Source of the DNA: Hydrogenophaga taeniospiralis
GTDB taxonomy: Bacteria > Pseudomonadota > Gammaproteobacteria > Burkholderiales > Burkholderiaceae_C
Assembly (NCBI RefSeq): GCF_020510445.1
Contig: NZ_JAHBAG010000001.1
Span: 4,130,501 to 4,194,500 of the forward strand
DNA length: 64,000 nucleotides
Direction of reading: 5' to 3'
Numbering within the stretch: position 1 is the first letter of the stretch; the number at the start of each line of letters is the position of its first letter. Shown in pieces: positions 1 to 8,014 of the stretch. The notes under the pieces were generated by a model. The model searched no databases, was not told where the DNA came from, and saw nothing but the letters and a program-made list of their open reading frames with translations. The position numbers and the translations under genes are program-made.

Positions 1-731
1 TCGCCCTCGTGCGGGTCGGCGCCGGCCAGGTAGATCACCAGACCGGGATCGAAGCGGCGCGCCAACTCGTCGAGCGCACGCTCCAGCGCCTCCATGTACT
101 CGGCATCGCCGCAGCCGTCGGGCAGTTCCACGTCGAGGTCGCTCGGCTCCTTGCGAAAGGGGAAGTTCTTCGCACCGTGCAGCGAGAGCGTGAACACCGA
201 GTCGTCGGTGGCGAAGACGCTGGCCGTGCCGTTGCCCTGGTGCACGTCCAGATCGATGATGGCTACGCGCAACGGCCCGCGGGCGCGGTGATGGCGCGCG
301 TGTTCGGCCTGCATCAGCCGGGTCGCCACGGCGGCGTCGTTGAAGACGCAGAAGCCGCTGCCTTTGTGGGCGTAGGCGTGGTGCGTGCCCCCGGCCAGGT
401 TGGCCGCCAGCCCATCGCCCGCCATCGCATCGCGACAGGCCTGGATGGTTGCACCCACCGAGCGCCGGGCCCGTTCGCACATGGCCGGGCTCCAGGGGAA
501 ACCGATTTCGCGCTGCGCACTGGCTTCCAGCGTGCCCTGACGGATGGCGCCGATATAGCCCGGCGTGTGCACCAGCGCCAGCTCGCCGTCGCTGGCGGGC
601 AGCGCCTGCCCCAGACGCACCTGCGGCCATTCGGCGGCGAGGCGCTCGCGCAAGCGCCCGTATTTGGCCATCGGAAAGCGGTGGCCACTGGGTAGGGGCA
701 GGATGAAGTGGTCGGCGTAGTAAGCGTGCAC
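1..731 (-). CDS. Histone deacetylase family protein (3' end off the window)
   Basis: Zn-dependent amidohydrolase of the class II HDAC/acetoin-utilisation/acetylpolyamine family, probably cytoplasmic deacetylation of an acetyl-lysine or acetylpolyamine. Reading the minus strand from a GTG at 731 gives MHAYYADHF, the usual family start, and the frame stays open to base 1 (about 243 codons; the family has about 300-340, so the C-terminus is missing). GGTHHAYAH (near 360-400) and the metal-binding IIDLDVHQGNGTA segment (near 230-265) are intact. No ATG lies upstream in frame, so GTG is the likely start. The in-frame plus-strand ORF over the same bases lacks any family motif. Substrate cannot be decided from the sequence. 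Confidence 0.85.
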   Translation of the reverse strand, partial: MHAYYADHFILPLPSGHRFPMAKYGRLRERLAAEWPQVRLGQALPASDGELALVHTPGYIGAIRQGTLEASAQREIGFPWSPAMCERARRSVGATIQACRDAMAGDGLAANLAGGTHHAYAHKGSGFCVFNDAAVATRLMQAEHARHHRARGPLRVAIIDLDVHQGNGTASVFATDDSVFTLSLHGAKNFPFRKEPSDLDVELPDGCGDAEYMEALERALDELARRFDPGLVIYLAGADPHEG

Positions 732-823
732 GGCGGGCGGGACCTCGACAGATGGGCGAACCCATTGTGTCCGCAGCGGGAAACCGGGGTGGATCGCCCG
801 TGTTTTAGAAAACCGCCCCTAGA

Positions 824-899
824 TTGCTGCAGTGCAACAAAAACCACTTGCGCTCGATCGGGTTATCCCTATAATTCGAGTCATGTTGCAGCGCAGCAA
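824..899 (+). promoter_or_regulatory. Phasin promoter flanked by two copies of a TTGC..GCAA operator
   Basis: A sigma70-like promoter: TTGCGC at 848-853, 16-base spacer, perfect TATAAT at 870-875. Two 14-base dyads flank it: TTGCTGCAGTGCAA at 824-837 and TTGCAGCGCAGCAA at 886-899. The reverse complement of the second matches the first at 12 of 14 positions (TTGCTGCNNTGCAA). One site lies upstream of the -35, the other covers about +5 to +18, so a repressor bound there would block initiation. TGC/GCA-rich sites are typical of the PHA-responsive repressor PhaR, which controls phasin genes; the assignment to PhaR is inference. Confidence 0.65.
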
Positions 900-988
900 A
901 GCGAACGAAAACAACAGCGTACAGACAGCGCGGTGTTCTCGAGCAGCTCTCAACTAAACCTGTAAACCAAACTCAAGGAGTATTCACT

Positions 989-1531
989 ATGTTGACCGCT
1001 GAACAAATCGTTGCCGCCCAGAAAGCCAACATCGAAACCATTTTCGGCCTGACCCAGAAAGCCTTCGAAGGCGTTGAAAAACTGGTCGAGCTCAATGTGC
1101 AGGCCACCAAGGCCGCCCTTTCCGAATCCGCCAACAGCGCCCAAGCCATCCTGAGCGTGAAAGACGCACAGGAACTGCTGACGCTGCAAGCCAGCCTGAT
1201 GCAGCCCCTGGCCGAAAAGACCGTGGCCTACAGCCGCCACCTGTACGACATCGCTTCGGGCACCGGCGCCGAATTCGGCAAGGCCGCTGAAGCCCAGGCC
1301 GCCGACGCACAGAAGAAATTCATGTCCGTCGTGGACAACGCTTCCAAGAACGCTCCCGCCGGTTCCGAAACCGCCGTGGCCGTGATGAAGAGCGCCGTCT
1401 CTGCCGCCAACAACGCCATGGAATCGGTGCAGAAGGCTGTCAAGCAAGCCACCGAAATGGCCGAAGCCAACTTCAACACCGTGACTTCGCAAGCCGTCAG
1501 CGCCACCAAGGCCGCTGCCAAGAAACGTTGA
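989..1531 (+). CDS. phaP: Phasin family protein
   Basis: Amphipathic helical protein that coats polyhydroxyalkanoate granules and controls their size and number. The 180 residues match the Phasin_2 pattern: [19 protein letters not shown] at the N-terminus, a long Ala/Gln/Lys-rich helical middle without Cys or Trp, and a basic AAAKKR tail. Start chosen at the ATG preceded by CAAGGAG with good spacing. It is monocistronic, with its own strong promoter and operators (824-899) and a rho-independent terminator at 1702-1732. The codon choice is strongly biased, as expected of an abundant protein. No other PHA gene is nearby. Confidence 0.93.
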   Translation: MLTAEQIVAAQKANIETIFGLTQKAFEGVEKLVELNVQATKAALSESANSAQAILSVKDAQELLTLQASLMQPLAEKTVAYSRHLYDIASGTGAEFGKAAEAQAADAQKKFMSVVDNASKNAPAGSETAVAVMKSAVSAANNAMESVQKAVKQATEMAEANFNTVTSQAVSATKAAAKKR

Positions 1532-1701
1532 ACTGACCCGCAATCGTGCCGTTGATCGGGGTCTTGACTTCGGTCAAATCGACCACCATATGGTCACGGC
1601 ATGATGGCGCCAGACCTCGGAAGGCGGCGCCATTCATCTGGTCCGTTTTTTCTGGTTGTCTCCTCGGGTCCTTTTCGAAATTCGGTTTCATCGGACCCCT
1701 T

Positions 1702-1732
1702 AAGCCCTCGCTGCAAAGTGAGGGCTTTTTTT
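1702..1732 (+). terminator. Rho-independent terminator of phaP
   Basis: AAGCCCTC (1702-1709) pairs perfectly with GAGGGCTT (1720-1727) around a 10-base loop, followed by a T-run to 1732. It lies 170 bases after the phasin stop and 20 bases before the converging patatin gene. The 1532-1701 stretch between holds no gene I can support. Confidence 0.88.
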
Positions 1733-1751
1733 ATGGCCGCCGCAAACACAG

Positions 1752-2693
1752 CTACTTCAGTTGCGCCAGCTGTGCCTTCAGCCGTGGCATGGCTGCACGC
1801 ATGGCCACCCGCCCCGCCTCGATGGAGCGCTGGCGGGCCGCGAAGTCCGCACTGCCCACGCCGGTCAGTGCCGGCCGAAGCAATACGTCGGCCCCCGCGA
1901 GCTCGTACTTGTTGATGGTCTGCCCCATGATGGCAAAGGTCTGCAACAGCACCTGCAGGCTGCCGTTGGGTTGGTTCCCCTCGGGCACATTGGAAATGTC
2001 CACCGCCAACACCACCTCGGCCCCCATGGCGCGCGCCTGACTCACCGGCACGGGCGCCACCAGCCCACCGTCCACATAGTCGCGGCCCGTGATGCTCACG
2101 GGGTTGAAGACACCCGGCACCGCGCTCGACGCCCGCACCGCCTGGGCAGCATCGCCACGCCGGAACAGCACGCCCTGCCCGGTTCCCAGATCGGTGGCCA
2201 GAATGCCCAGGGGCAGTGCCATGTCTTCGATCCGGCGCCCATCGACGGCCTGGCGCACATAGCGCGCCAGCGCCTCGCCGCGCAGCATGCCGCGGCTGAA
2301 CAAGGGCATGGTCCAGTCGGTCAGCGCGGCCTCCTCCATGGTAAGCGCGGCGCGTTCGAGCTCGGCGGCGCTCTTGCCGCTGGCGTAGAGCGCCGCGACC
2401 AGGCTGCCCGCGGAGGTGCCGACCACCAGATCCGGCCGGATGCCGTTTTGCTCCAGCACCTGGATCACCCCGACATGGGCGAAACCCCGCGCTGCGCCGC
2501 CACCCAGCGCCAGACCCAGGCGGGGCGGCCGGCGCGCGGGCGCTACGTCCGGGGGCACCGTGACCTCGGGCCCGGGAGACGGCTTGGGCGTGCCCATGGG
2601 CAGGATGGAGCAGCCAGCGAGCACCGCCAGTGCCAGGACATTGACCCAGGTCAACAGGAACTTATTAAGAAGCATTCGTGTTTGTGTTAGCAT
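1752..2693 (-). CDS. Patatin-like phospholipase, lipoprotein
   Basis: Probable membrane-anchored lipid acyl hydrolase (RssA/NTE type). The N-terminus is a lipoprotein signal with lipobox LAGC (Cys28). The catalytic features are all visible: oxyanion loop GGGAARG (64-70), nucleophile elbow GTSAGS with Ser94, and the dyad Asp208 in YVDGG. Length 313 residues is normal for the family. The start at 2693 gives MLTQTRMLLNK; the Met at codon 7 is an equally workable start. It is divergent from the iron-binding receptor, with 81 bases between them. Substrate is unknown; phospholipid or granule lipid are possibilities. Confidence 0.88.
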   Translation of the reverse strand: MLTQTRMLLNKFLLTWVNVLALAVLAGCSILPMGTPKPSPGPEVTVPPDVAPARRPPRLGLALGGGAARGFAHVGVIQVLEQNGIRPDLVVGTSAGSLVAALYASGKSAAELERAALTMEEAALTDWTMPLFSRGMLRGEALARYVRQAVDGRRIEDMALPLGILATDLGTGQGVLFRRGDAAQAVRASSAVPGVFNPVSITGRDYVDGGLVAPVPVSQARAMGAEVVLAVDISNVPEGNQPNGSLQVLLQTFAIMGQTINKYELAGADVLLRPALTGVGSADFAARQRSIEAGRVAMRAAMPRLKAQLAQLK

Positions 2694-2774
2694 CTTTTAC
2701 AGTTTAAACCTGCCTGCGTTACTGGATGTTTCCAGCCATGCGCGGGATTCCTTGCCATCCTGAAAGCCCCACCC

Positions 2775-3830
2775 ATGCGAAACACCGTCAAGCTTCCCGT
2801 CGTTCTGGCCACCGCCGCCTGCGCCCTGGCCATCCAGAGCCAGGCACTGGCCCAGGACAAGGTGCTCAATCTGTACTCCGCCCGTCACTACCAGACCGAC
2901 GAGGTGATGTACGACACGTTCACCAGGACCACGGGCATCAAGATCAACCGGGTGGACGCGGACGACGCGGGCATTGTGGCGCGCCTGCGCGCCGAGGGCG
3001 CCGCCTCGCCCGCCGATGTGATCATGCTGGTGGACGCGGCCCGCATGGCCAGCGCCGACAGCCAAGGCCTGTTCCAGCCGATCAAGTCGGCCAAACTGGA
3101 CGCTGCCATTCCCGCCAACCTGCGTGCGGACGCAACGAAGGATGGCGTGACCTGGACCGGCTTCTCCACCCGCGCCCGCGTGATCGTGTACGACCCGCTG
3201 CGTGTCAAGGCCGACGACGTGGCCACCTACGAACAACTGGCGGACCCCAAGCTCAAGGGCCTGGTCTGCACCCGCTCGGGCTCGCACCCCTACAACATGT
3301 CGCTGTTCTCCACCGTGGTCGAGCGCCTGGGCGATGCCAAGGGTGAAGCCTGGCTCAAGGGCGTGGTGGACAACATGGCACGCGCTCCCAAGGGCGGTGA
3401 CACCGATCAGGTCAAGGCCGTGGCCTCCGGCGAATGCGGTGTGGCACTGACCAACACCTACTACGTGGCCCGCCTGATCAAGTCCAGCAAACCCGAGGAC
3501 CGCGCGGTGATGGAAAAAGTGCGCGTGGTGTTCCCCAACCAGGGCACCAGCGGCACCCACGTGAACATCGCCGGCGCGGCCGTGGCCAAACACGCCAAGA
3601 ACAAGGACAACGCCATCGCCTTCATGGAGTTCCTGTCCAGCCCCTTCGCACAGGACTACTTCGCCAACGGCAACAACGAGTTCCCGGCCGCCAAGGGTCT
3701 GAAGGTGGACAACCCGGCCATCAAGGCCATGGGCGGCGACAACTTCAAGGCCGAGCAGATTCCGCTGGGCGTTGTGGCGAAGAACATGACCAAGGTGCAG
3801 CAGATGCTGGACCGCGTGGGCTATAAGTAA
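2775..3830 (+). CDS. Fe(3+) ABC transporter substrate-binding protein (FutA/FbpA type)
   Basis: Periplasmic receptor that delivers ferric iron to an ABC permease. A Sec signal peptide (about residues 1-26, ending ALA-Q) precedes the mature start DKVLNLYSARHY. The Tyr-rich motifs YSARHY (34-39) and TNTYYVARL are the iron-coordinating segments of the FbpA/FutA class. 351 residues is the usual length. No permease or ATPase gene adjoins it, so it is an orphan receptor here. A copy of the post-stop repeat begins 3 bases after its TAA, followed by a strong terminator. Confidence 0.9.
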   Translation: MRNTVKLPVVLATAACALAIQSQALAQDKVLNLYSARHYQTDEVMYDTFTRTTGIKINRVDADDAGIVARLRAEGAASPADVIMLVDAARMASADSQGLFQPIKSAKLDAAIPANLRADATKDGVTWTGFSTRARVIVYDPLRVKADDVATYEQLADPKLKGLVCTRSGSHPYNMSLFSTVVERLGDAKGEAWLKGVVDNMARAPKGGDTDQVKAVASGECGVALTNTYYVARLIKSSKPEDRAVMEKVRVVFPNQGTSGTHVNIAGAAVAKHAKNKDNAIAFMEFLSSPFAQDYFANGNNEFPAAKGLKVDNPAIKAMGGDNFKAEQIPLGVVAKNMTKVQQMLDRVGYK

Positions 3831-3832
3831 GT

Positions 3833-3913
3833 ACCCCCCTGCGCCGCCTTCGCGGCTTCCCCCCGAAGGGGGACAACGCGAGTGGCCCGGCGAAGCCGGT
3901 TCCACCGCGTTCC
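3833..3913 (+). repeat. Post-stop three-hairpin repeat, copy 1
   Basis: First of six related elements in the window (others at about 8783, 20636, 38868, 53571 and 59186). Order of parts read from the preceding stop codon: C-run, GCCGC/GCGGC hairpin with a TTCG-like loop, a CCCCC/GGGGG hairpin, a variable joint, then CCGGC-gaag-CCGG with the tail TTCCACCG. It starts within 3 bases of the FutA-type gene's stop codon. Confidence 0.75.
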
Positions 3914-3920
3914 CGGTTCA

Positions 3921-3957
3921 AAGCCAAAGGCCCGCTGTTGCGGGCCTTTGGCTTTTT
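3921..3957 (+). terminator. Strong terminator between convergent genes
   Basis: AAGCCAAAGGCCCGC (3921-3935) pairs over 15 bases with 3940-3954 around the loop TGTT, followed by TTTTT. It sits between the convergent iron receptor and ppk2, whose stop codon at 3956 overlaps its end. It probably terminates both strands, though the minus-strand T-run is short. Confidence 0.88.
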
Positions 3958-4873
3958 AGAACACTTGCGGTACGTAGATCTCGCCCGGCACTTGGTGGCG
4001 GCGGTAGTCTTCGTGGCGCATGCGTTCGGGCAGTTCGATGCCCGGGCGTTCGATCTCGTGGTACGGCATCTGTGACAGCAGGTGGTGGATGCAGTTGAGG
4101 CGGGCCTTTTTCTTGTCGTCGGCCGGCACCACCCACCAGGGCGACTCGGGGATATGGGTGCGCTCCAGCATCACTTCCTTGGCCTTGGTGTAGAGCTCCC
4201 AGCGGCGGCGGCTCTCCAGGTCCATGGGGCTGAGCTTCCATTGCTTGAGCGGGTCGTGGATGCGGCCGAGAAAGCGCAGTTCCTGTTCGGCGTCGGACAC
4301 CGAGAACCAGTACTTGATGAGCTGGATGCCCGAGCGCGCGATCATCTTCTCGAACTCGGGCACGTCGCGGAAGAAGGCTTCGTACTGCTCCTCGGTGCAG
4401 AAGCCCATCACCTTTTCCACGCCGGCGCGGTTGTACCAGCTGCGGTCGAACAGCACGATCTCGCCGCCCGCCGGCAGGTGCGGCACGTAGCGCTGGAAGT
4501 ACCATTGCGTGCGCTCGCGGTCGTTGGGCGCTGGCAGCGCGACCACGCGGCACACACGCGGGTTCAGGCGCTGGGTGATGCGTTTGATCACCCCGCCCTT
4601 GCCGGCCGCGTCGCGCCCCTCGAACACGATCACCACCTTGTGCCCGGTGGCCTGCACCCAGTCCTGCAGCTTCACCAGCTCGGCCTGCAGGCGGAACAGT
4701 TCGCGGAAATACGTGCGCCGACTCTCTTTCTGCTGCCGCAGCGCTTCGGGGTCCAGCGCACCGCCGAGCGCGTCCACGTGGCGGTCTTCGATCTCCATCT
4801 CCAGCTCTTCGTCGTAGCCGTCCATGAGGTCGTTGTGGATGCGGGCGAGCAACTCGTCGTGGCTGTCAAACAT
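3956..4873 (-). CDS. ppk2: Polyphosphate kinase 2
   Basis: Transfers phosphate between polyphosphate and nucleoside mono- or diphosphates. The Walker A GRDAAGKGG (86-94) and the Walker B/lid segment beginning DRSWYNRAGVE (from 143) are the PPK2 signatures, and LINPRV-type arginine segments follow. 305 residues with a single domain fits the class I (NDP-phosphorylating) or class III size; I cannot assign the class without alignment. The N-terminal 45 residues are strongly acidic. It is monocistronic, convergent with the iron receptor. The 148 bases upstream (4874-5021) hold nothing recognisable. Confidence 0.93.
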   Translation of the reverse strand: MFDSHDELLARIHNDLMDGYDEELEMEIEDRHVDALGGALDPEALRQQKESRRTYFRELFRLQAELVKLQDWVQATGHKVVIVFEGRDAAGKGGVIKRITQRLNPRVCRVVALPAPNDRERTQWYFQRYVPHLPAGGEIVLFDRSWYNRAGVEKVMGFCTEEQYEAFFRDVPEFEKMIARSGIQLIKYWFSVSDAEQELRFLGRIHDPLKQWKLSPMDLESRRRWELYTKAKEVMLERTHIPESPWWVVPADDKKKARLNCIHHLLSQMPYHEIERPGIELPERMRHEDYRRHQVPGEIYVPQVF

Positions 4874-5021
4874 GGGCGGCTCCGTGCGCGGGTCAATGGT
4901 GACCGCAGGCTACCGCCCCTGTGTGACAGGTTGGTGAAAACCGGGTGCCAAACCGGTGACAGTTCCAGCAACGCCACCTGGGCTGCGGTCGAGGTCCACG
5001 GCACAACGACCCTGCGGGCTT

Positions 5022-5546
5022 TCAGCACAGCAGTTGTTTGCGCGCCCGGTGCAGGCGCACGAACAGGCTGTCCTGGCTGATCGCCAGACGCTCGCACACC
5101 ACCTCGGTGTCGTCGTCGTGCAGCACGCGCCAGCGCATCACATCGCGCAAACCCTGGGGCAGGTCTTCGATGCGCGCCAGGGTCTGCGCCAGGCGCTCGC
5201 GGTGCTCGGCCAGTTCGTCCGGGCGGGCGGCGTCGCATTCGAATGACACGGCATCGTCGTCTTCGGCGTCCATCTCCTGGTAGCGGGCGCGGTCCCGGAT
5301 CAGATCGACCAGCTTGTTCTTCAGGATGCCGGTGAGCCAGCTGCGCAGCGCGCTGCGGCCGGAAAACGCGGCGCATCCGGACATCACCGCCTCGAACACG
5401 TCGTGGACCAAGTCCTCAGCCAGCATCGGGTCGTGGAGCTTGCGCTGGGCAAAGCGGATCAGATAGCTCCGGTGGCTCACCATCTCCGTCCAGCAGACGG
5501 TGCCCAGGTTGGGCGTTGGCAAGGCAGACAAGTGGGAGGTGTTCAT
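5022..5546 (-). CDS. ECF-type RNA polymerase sigma factor
   Basis: Sigma70-family factor of extracytoplasmic-function size (174 residues). Region 2 (about 24-90) has the AEDLVHDVFEAV helix and the RSWLTGILKNKLVDLIR segment. Region 4 (about 120-172) ends with the DNA-binding helix around SQDSLFVRLHRARKQLL. I use the ATG at 5546, preceded by GGAG, rather than a further upstream in-frame ATG at 5597 that lacks an RBS and would run into the divergent promoter. No anti-sigma gene is adjacent, which is unusual for an ECF factor. It is divergent from the response regulator, sharing a 122-base intergenic region with a clear dyad. Confidence 0.88.
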   Translation of the reverse strand: MNTSHLSALPTPNLGTVCWTEMVSHRSYLIRFAQRKLHDPMLAEDLVHDVFEAVMSGCAAFSGRSALRSWLTGILKNKLVDLIRDRARYQEMDAEDDDAVSFECDAARPDELAEHRERLAQTLARIEDLPQGLRDVMRWRVLHDDDTEVVCERLAISQDSLFVRLHRARKQLLC

Positions 5547-5590
5547 GGCGGGCTCCAGGTCGGGTTCGGTGCCTCCAATGTGGTCAGCCC

Positions 5591-5627
5591 AGATCACAGC
5601 CCGCTATCGAAAGATCACATTTCGATA
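5591..5627. promoter_or_regulatory. Candidate operator between divergent sigma factor and response regulator
   Basis: TATCGAAA (5605-5612) and TTTCGATA (5620-5627) form a perfect 8-base inverted repeat with a 7-base spacer. A direct repeat AGATCACA occurs at 5591-5598 and 5612-5619, start to start 21 bases, about two helical turns. The OmpR-type regulator next door (5669-6406) is the obvious candidate to bind it; this is inference. Confidence 0.5.
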
Positions 5628-5668
5628 ACAATCGCGTAAGAAATCGCTCACGCAGCGGACCCACTCCC

Positions 5669-6406
5669 ATGAACGCCATGAAGCAGATCCTGATCGCCGA
5701 GGACCAGACCGACATCCGGGACCTGCTGGCCCTGAACCTGCGCGGTGCCGGCTATGGCGTGAGCGAAACCCGCGACGGACCGTCGGCGCTGGCGCTGCAG
5801 ACCACGGCGGGACACGACCTGCTGGTGCTCGATCTGATGATGCCGGGCCTGGACGGGCTGGAGGTGTGCAAGACCTTGCGCGCCCGTGGCGACCACACCC
5901 CCATCCTGATGCTCACCGCAAAATCCACCGAGCTCGACCGGGTGCTGGGCCTGGAGCTCGGGGCCGACGACTACCTCACCAAGCCCTTCTCCATCGCCGA
6001 ATTGCTGGCGCGCGTGAAGGCGCTGTTGCGCCGCTCGGAGTTGCTGCGCGCGGCGCAGGCGGCCCAGAGCCAGGCCGCGGACACCAGCGTCTGGTTGGTC
6101 AACGGCGAGCTGGAGATCCAACAGGTCAAGCGCGTGGCCCGAGTGCGCGGCATGGCGCTCGATTTCACGGCGCTCGAATTCGACCTCCTGCTGCATTTCG
6201 CCCAGCACCCCGGCCACGTGTTTTCACGCGGGCAGCTGCTCAACGCCGTCTGGGGCTACACGCACGACGGCTACGAACACACGGTGACCACCCACATCAA
6301 CCGCTTGCGTGCGAAGCTGGAGGCCGACCCGCTGCGCCCGGAGTTCATCCTCACCGTGCGGGGTGCCGGCTACAAGATGCGCGAGCGCCCTGGCACTGAA
6401 CCATGA
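5669..6406 (+). CDS. OmpR-family response regulator
   Basis: Two-component transcription regulator, 245 residues. Receiver domain: acidic pair E11/D12, phospho-acceptor D55 in LLVLDLMMPG, and K105 in DYLTKPF. A C-terminal winged helix (about 145-240) ends in the family sequence ILTVRGAGYKM. Start placed at the ATG of MNAMKQILIAED; the longer frame upstream crosses the divergent promoter and has no homology. Its stop overlaps the kinase start by 4 bases (ATGA), so the pair is translationally coupled. Confidence 0.94.
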   Translation: MNAMKQILIAEDQTDIRDLLALNLRGAGYGVSETRDGPSALALQTTAGHDLLVLDLMMPGLDGLEVCKTLRARGDHTPILMLTAKSTELDRVLGLELGADDYLTKPFSIAELLARVKALLRRSELLRAAQAAQSQAADTSVWLVNGELEIQQVKRVARVRGMALDFTALEFDLLLHFAQHPGHVFSRGQLLNAVWGYTHDGYEHTVTTHINRLRAKLEADPLRPEFILTVRGAGYKMRERPGTEP

Positions 6407-7944
6407 AGGTTCGCCTCAAGATCGCCCTCACGATCTTCCTCACCGGTCTGTTCACCGCGCTGGGCGTGGTGGTCGCCATCGTGCTGGCCTATGAGCGTTT
6501 TGAACACGAGTCGGCCTACTACCGGGCCGACGCTTTCCTGAAACGCGTGGTCCTGCAGCACAACGACCTGCTGGGGATGCGGTCGCGTTTTGGCGAAGAC
6601 TTCGACGACTTCCTGTCCAACCTGGTGCTCTACGAGCCCGACACCCAGCTCTACCTGCTGGACACGCAGGGCACCGTGCTCAGCTCCACCGGAAAGGCCC
6701 AACTCGCGCCGGGTTTCAAGGTGCGCATCGGGCCGGTCCTGGAGGCCGCTGGCGACACGCCCATGCCCTATGTGCTGGGCGACGACCCCGAGCACATGGA
6801 CAAGCGCGTGGTCATCGCGGCGCGCCCTTTGCGGTTCGCCGCCATACAGCCCAACCGGCCCGTCGACGGCTACCTGTATCTGGTCTCGCGCCCCCGCGCT
6901 TTCGGCGAGGGGCGCATGGCGGCCCTGCGCAGCACGCTGTCCCAGCCCGCCTTGCTGATGGTGCTCGCGGTGGTGGCCTTCGCCACCCTGCTTGCCACCT
7001 GGGCCACCGCCACCATCACGCGCCCGCTGTCGCGACTCACCCAATCGGTCGGCCGGGTCACGCAGGAAGGCCTCGAAGGTATGGCCTCGAGCGACCCGGA
7101 CGGGCCGGGTCCATCGCTCGACCTGCCCGATGCCCATGGCAACGATGAATTCGGCCAGCTCGCGGGCGGCATCGACGCCATGCTCCAGACCCTGCGGCGG
7201 CAGTGGAGCACGCTGCGGCGCCTGGACCACTTCCGCCGCGAGGGCGTGAGCAACCTCTCGCACGATCTGCGCTCGCCGCTGACCGCCACCACCGCCTGCC
7301 TCGAAACCCTCGACGCCCGCTGGACCGGCGACGCCACCCGCGACGAAGACCGCCGGCTGGTCGCGGTGGCCTTGCGCAACACGCACAACGCGACCCGCCT
7401 CGTCCAAAGCCTGGGGGATCTGGCGCGCTTGGACGAACCGGCTTTCAAGCTCAACGCCGAGGTGCTGGACCTGGGCGAGCTGCTGGACGACGTGGTCATG
7501 CGTTTTGCCGAGCGGGCGCGCCTTCAGGGCATTCGCCTGCAGATGGCCGAGCGCCCCGGCGCCCCACAACGCCCCGCGCTGGCCGCGGTGGACATCGAAT
7601 TGTTCGAACGCGCGGTGGCCAACCTGGTGGACAACGCGCTCAAGTTCTCGGGCAGCGGCAGCGTGATCCAGCTGAGCGCCGACCACCGCACCAGCACACA
7701 CGGCGAGGTGGTCACGGTGCGGGTGAACGACAACGGGTCGGGCATTCCGGCCCAGGAGATCCCCCGCCTGTTCGACCGCTTCTACCAGAGCCGATCCAGC
7801 GTGGCGCCCGCCACCGGCGAAGGCGGCAAAGGTCTGGGCCTGGCGATCGTGAAACGCATCGTCGATCTGCACGGCGGCTGGCTGCACGTGTCCAGTGAAC
7901 CGGGCCACGGCACCGACGTCACCCTGGAACTCCCGGCCGCCTGA
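6403..7944 (+). CDS. Sensor histidine kinase
   Basis: Inner-membrane sensor partner of the adjacent response regulator, 513 residues. Two transmembrane segments (about 6-30 and 182-204) bracket a periplasmic sensor of about 150 residues; a HAMP linker follows, then HisKA with H287 in NLSHDLRSPLTA. The ATPase domain has NLVDNALKFS, DNGSGIP and GKGLGLAIV boxes. The stimulus is not evident from the sequence; no known target gene adjoins apart from the divergent sigma factor. Confidence 0.94.
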   Translation: MKVRLKIALTIFLTGLFTALGVVVAIVLAYERFEHESAYYRADAFLKRVVLQHNDLLGMRSRFGEDFDDFLSNLVLYEPDTQLYLLDTQGTVLSSTGKAQLAPGFKVRIGPVLEAAGDTPMPYVLGDDPEHMDKRVVIAARPLRFAAIQPNRPVDGYLYLVSRPRAFGEGRMAALRSTLSQPALLMVLAVVAFATLLATWATATITRPLSRLTQSVGRVTQEGLEGMASSDPDGPGPSLDLPDAHGNDEFGQLAGGIDAMLQTLRRQWSTLRRLDHFRREGVSNLSHDLRSPLTATTACLETLDARWTGDATRDEDRRLVAVALRNTHNATRLVQSLGDLARLDEPAFKLNAEVLDLGELLDDVVMRFAERARLQGIRLQMAERPGAPQRPALAAVDIELFERAVANLVDNALKFSGSGSVIQLSADHRTSTHGEVVTVRVNDNGSGIPAQEIPRLFDRFYQSRSSVAPATGEGGKGLGLAIVKRIVDLHGGWLHVSSEPGHGTDVTLELPAA

Positions 7945-7969
7945 AGCCGGCCGGGCACGTAAGCGATAA

Positions 7970-7985
7970 TTGACGTTTACGTCAA
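7970..7985. promoter_or_regulatory. Palindromic operator upstream of SDR gene (LiuR-like)
   Basis: TTGACGTTTACGTCAA: 7-base perfect arms (TTGACGT/ACGTCAA) around TT, with a partial third half-site ACGTCAA just after it. It lies 29 bases before the SDR start, where it would overlap the promoter. The ACGT-centred dyad resembles, from memory, sites of the MerR-family regulator LiuR that controls branched-chain amino acid and acyl-CoA catabolism; that fits the gene but is not proven. Confidence 0.5.
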
Positions 7986-8014
7986 CGTCAACTCACCACC
8001 CGAGGAGCACACCC

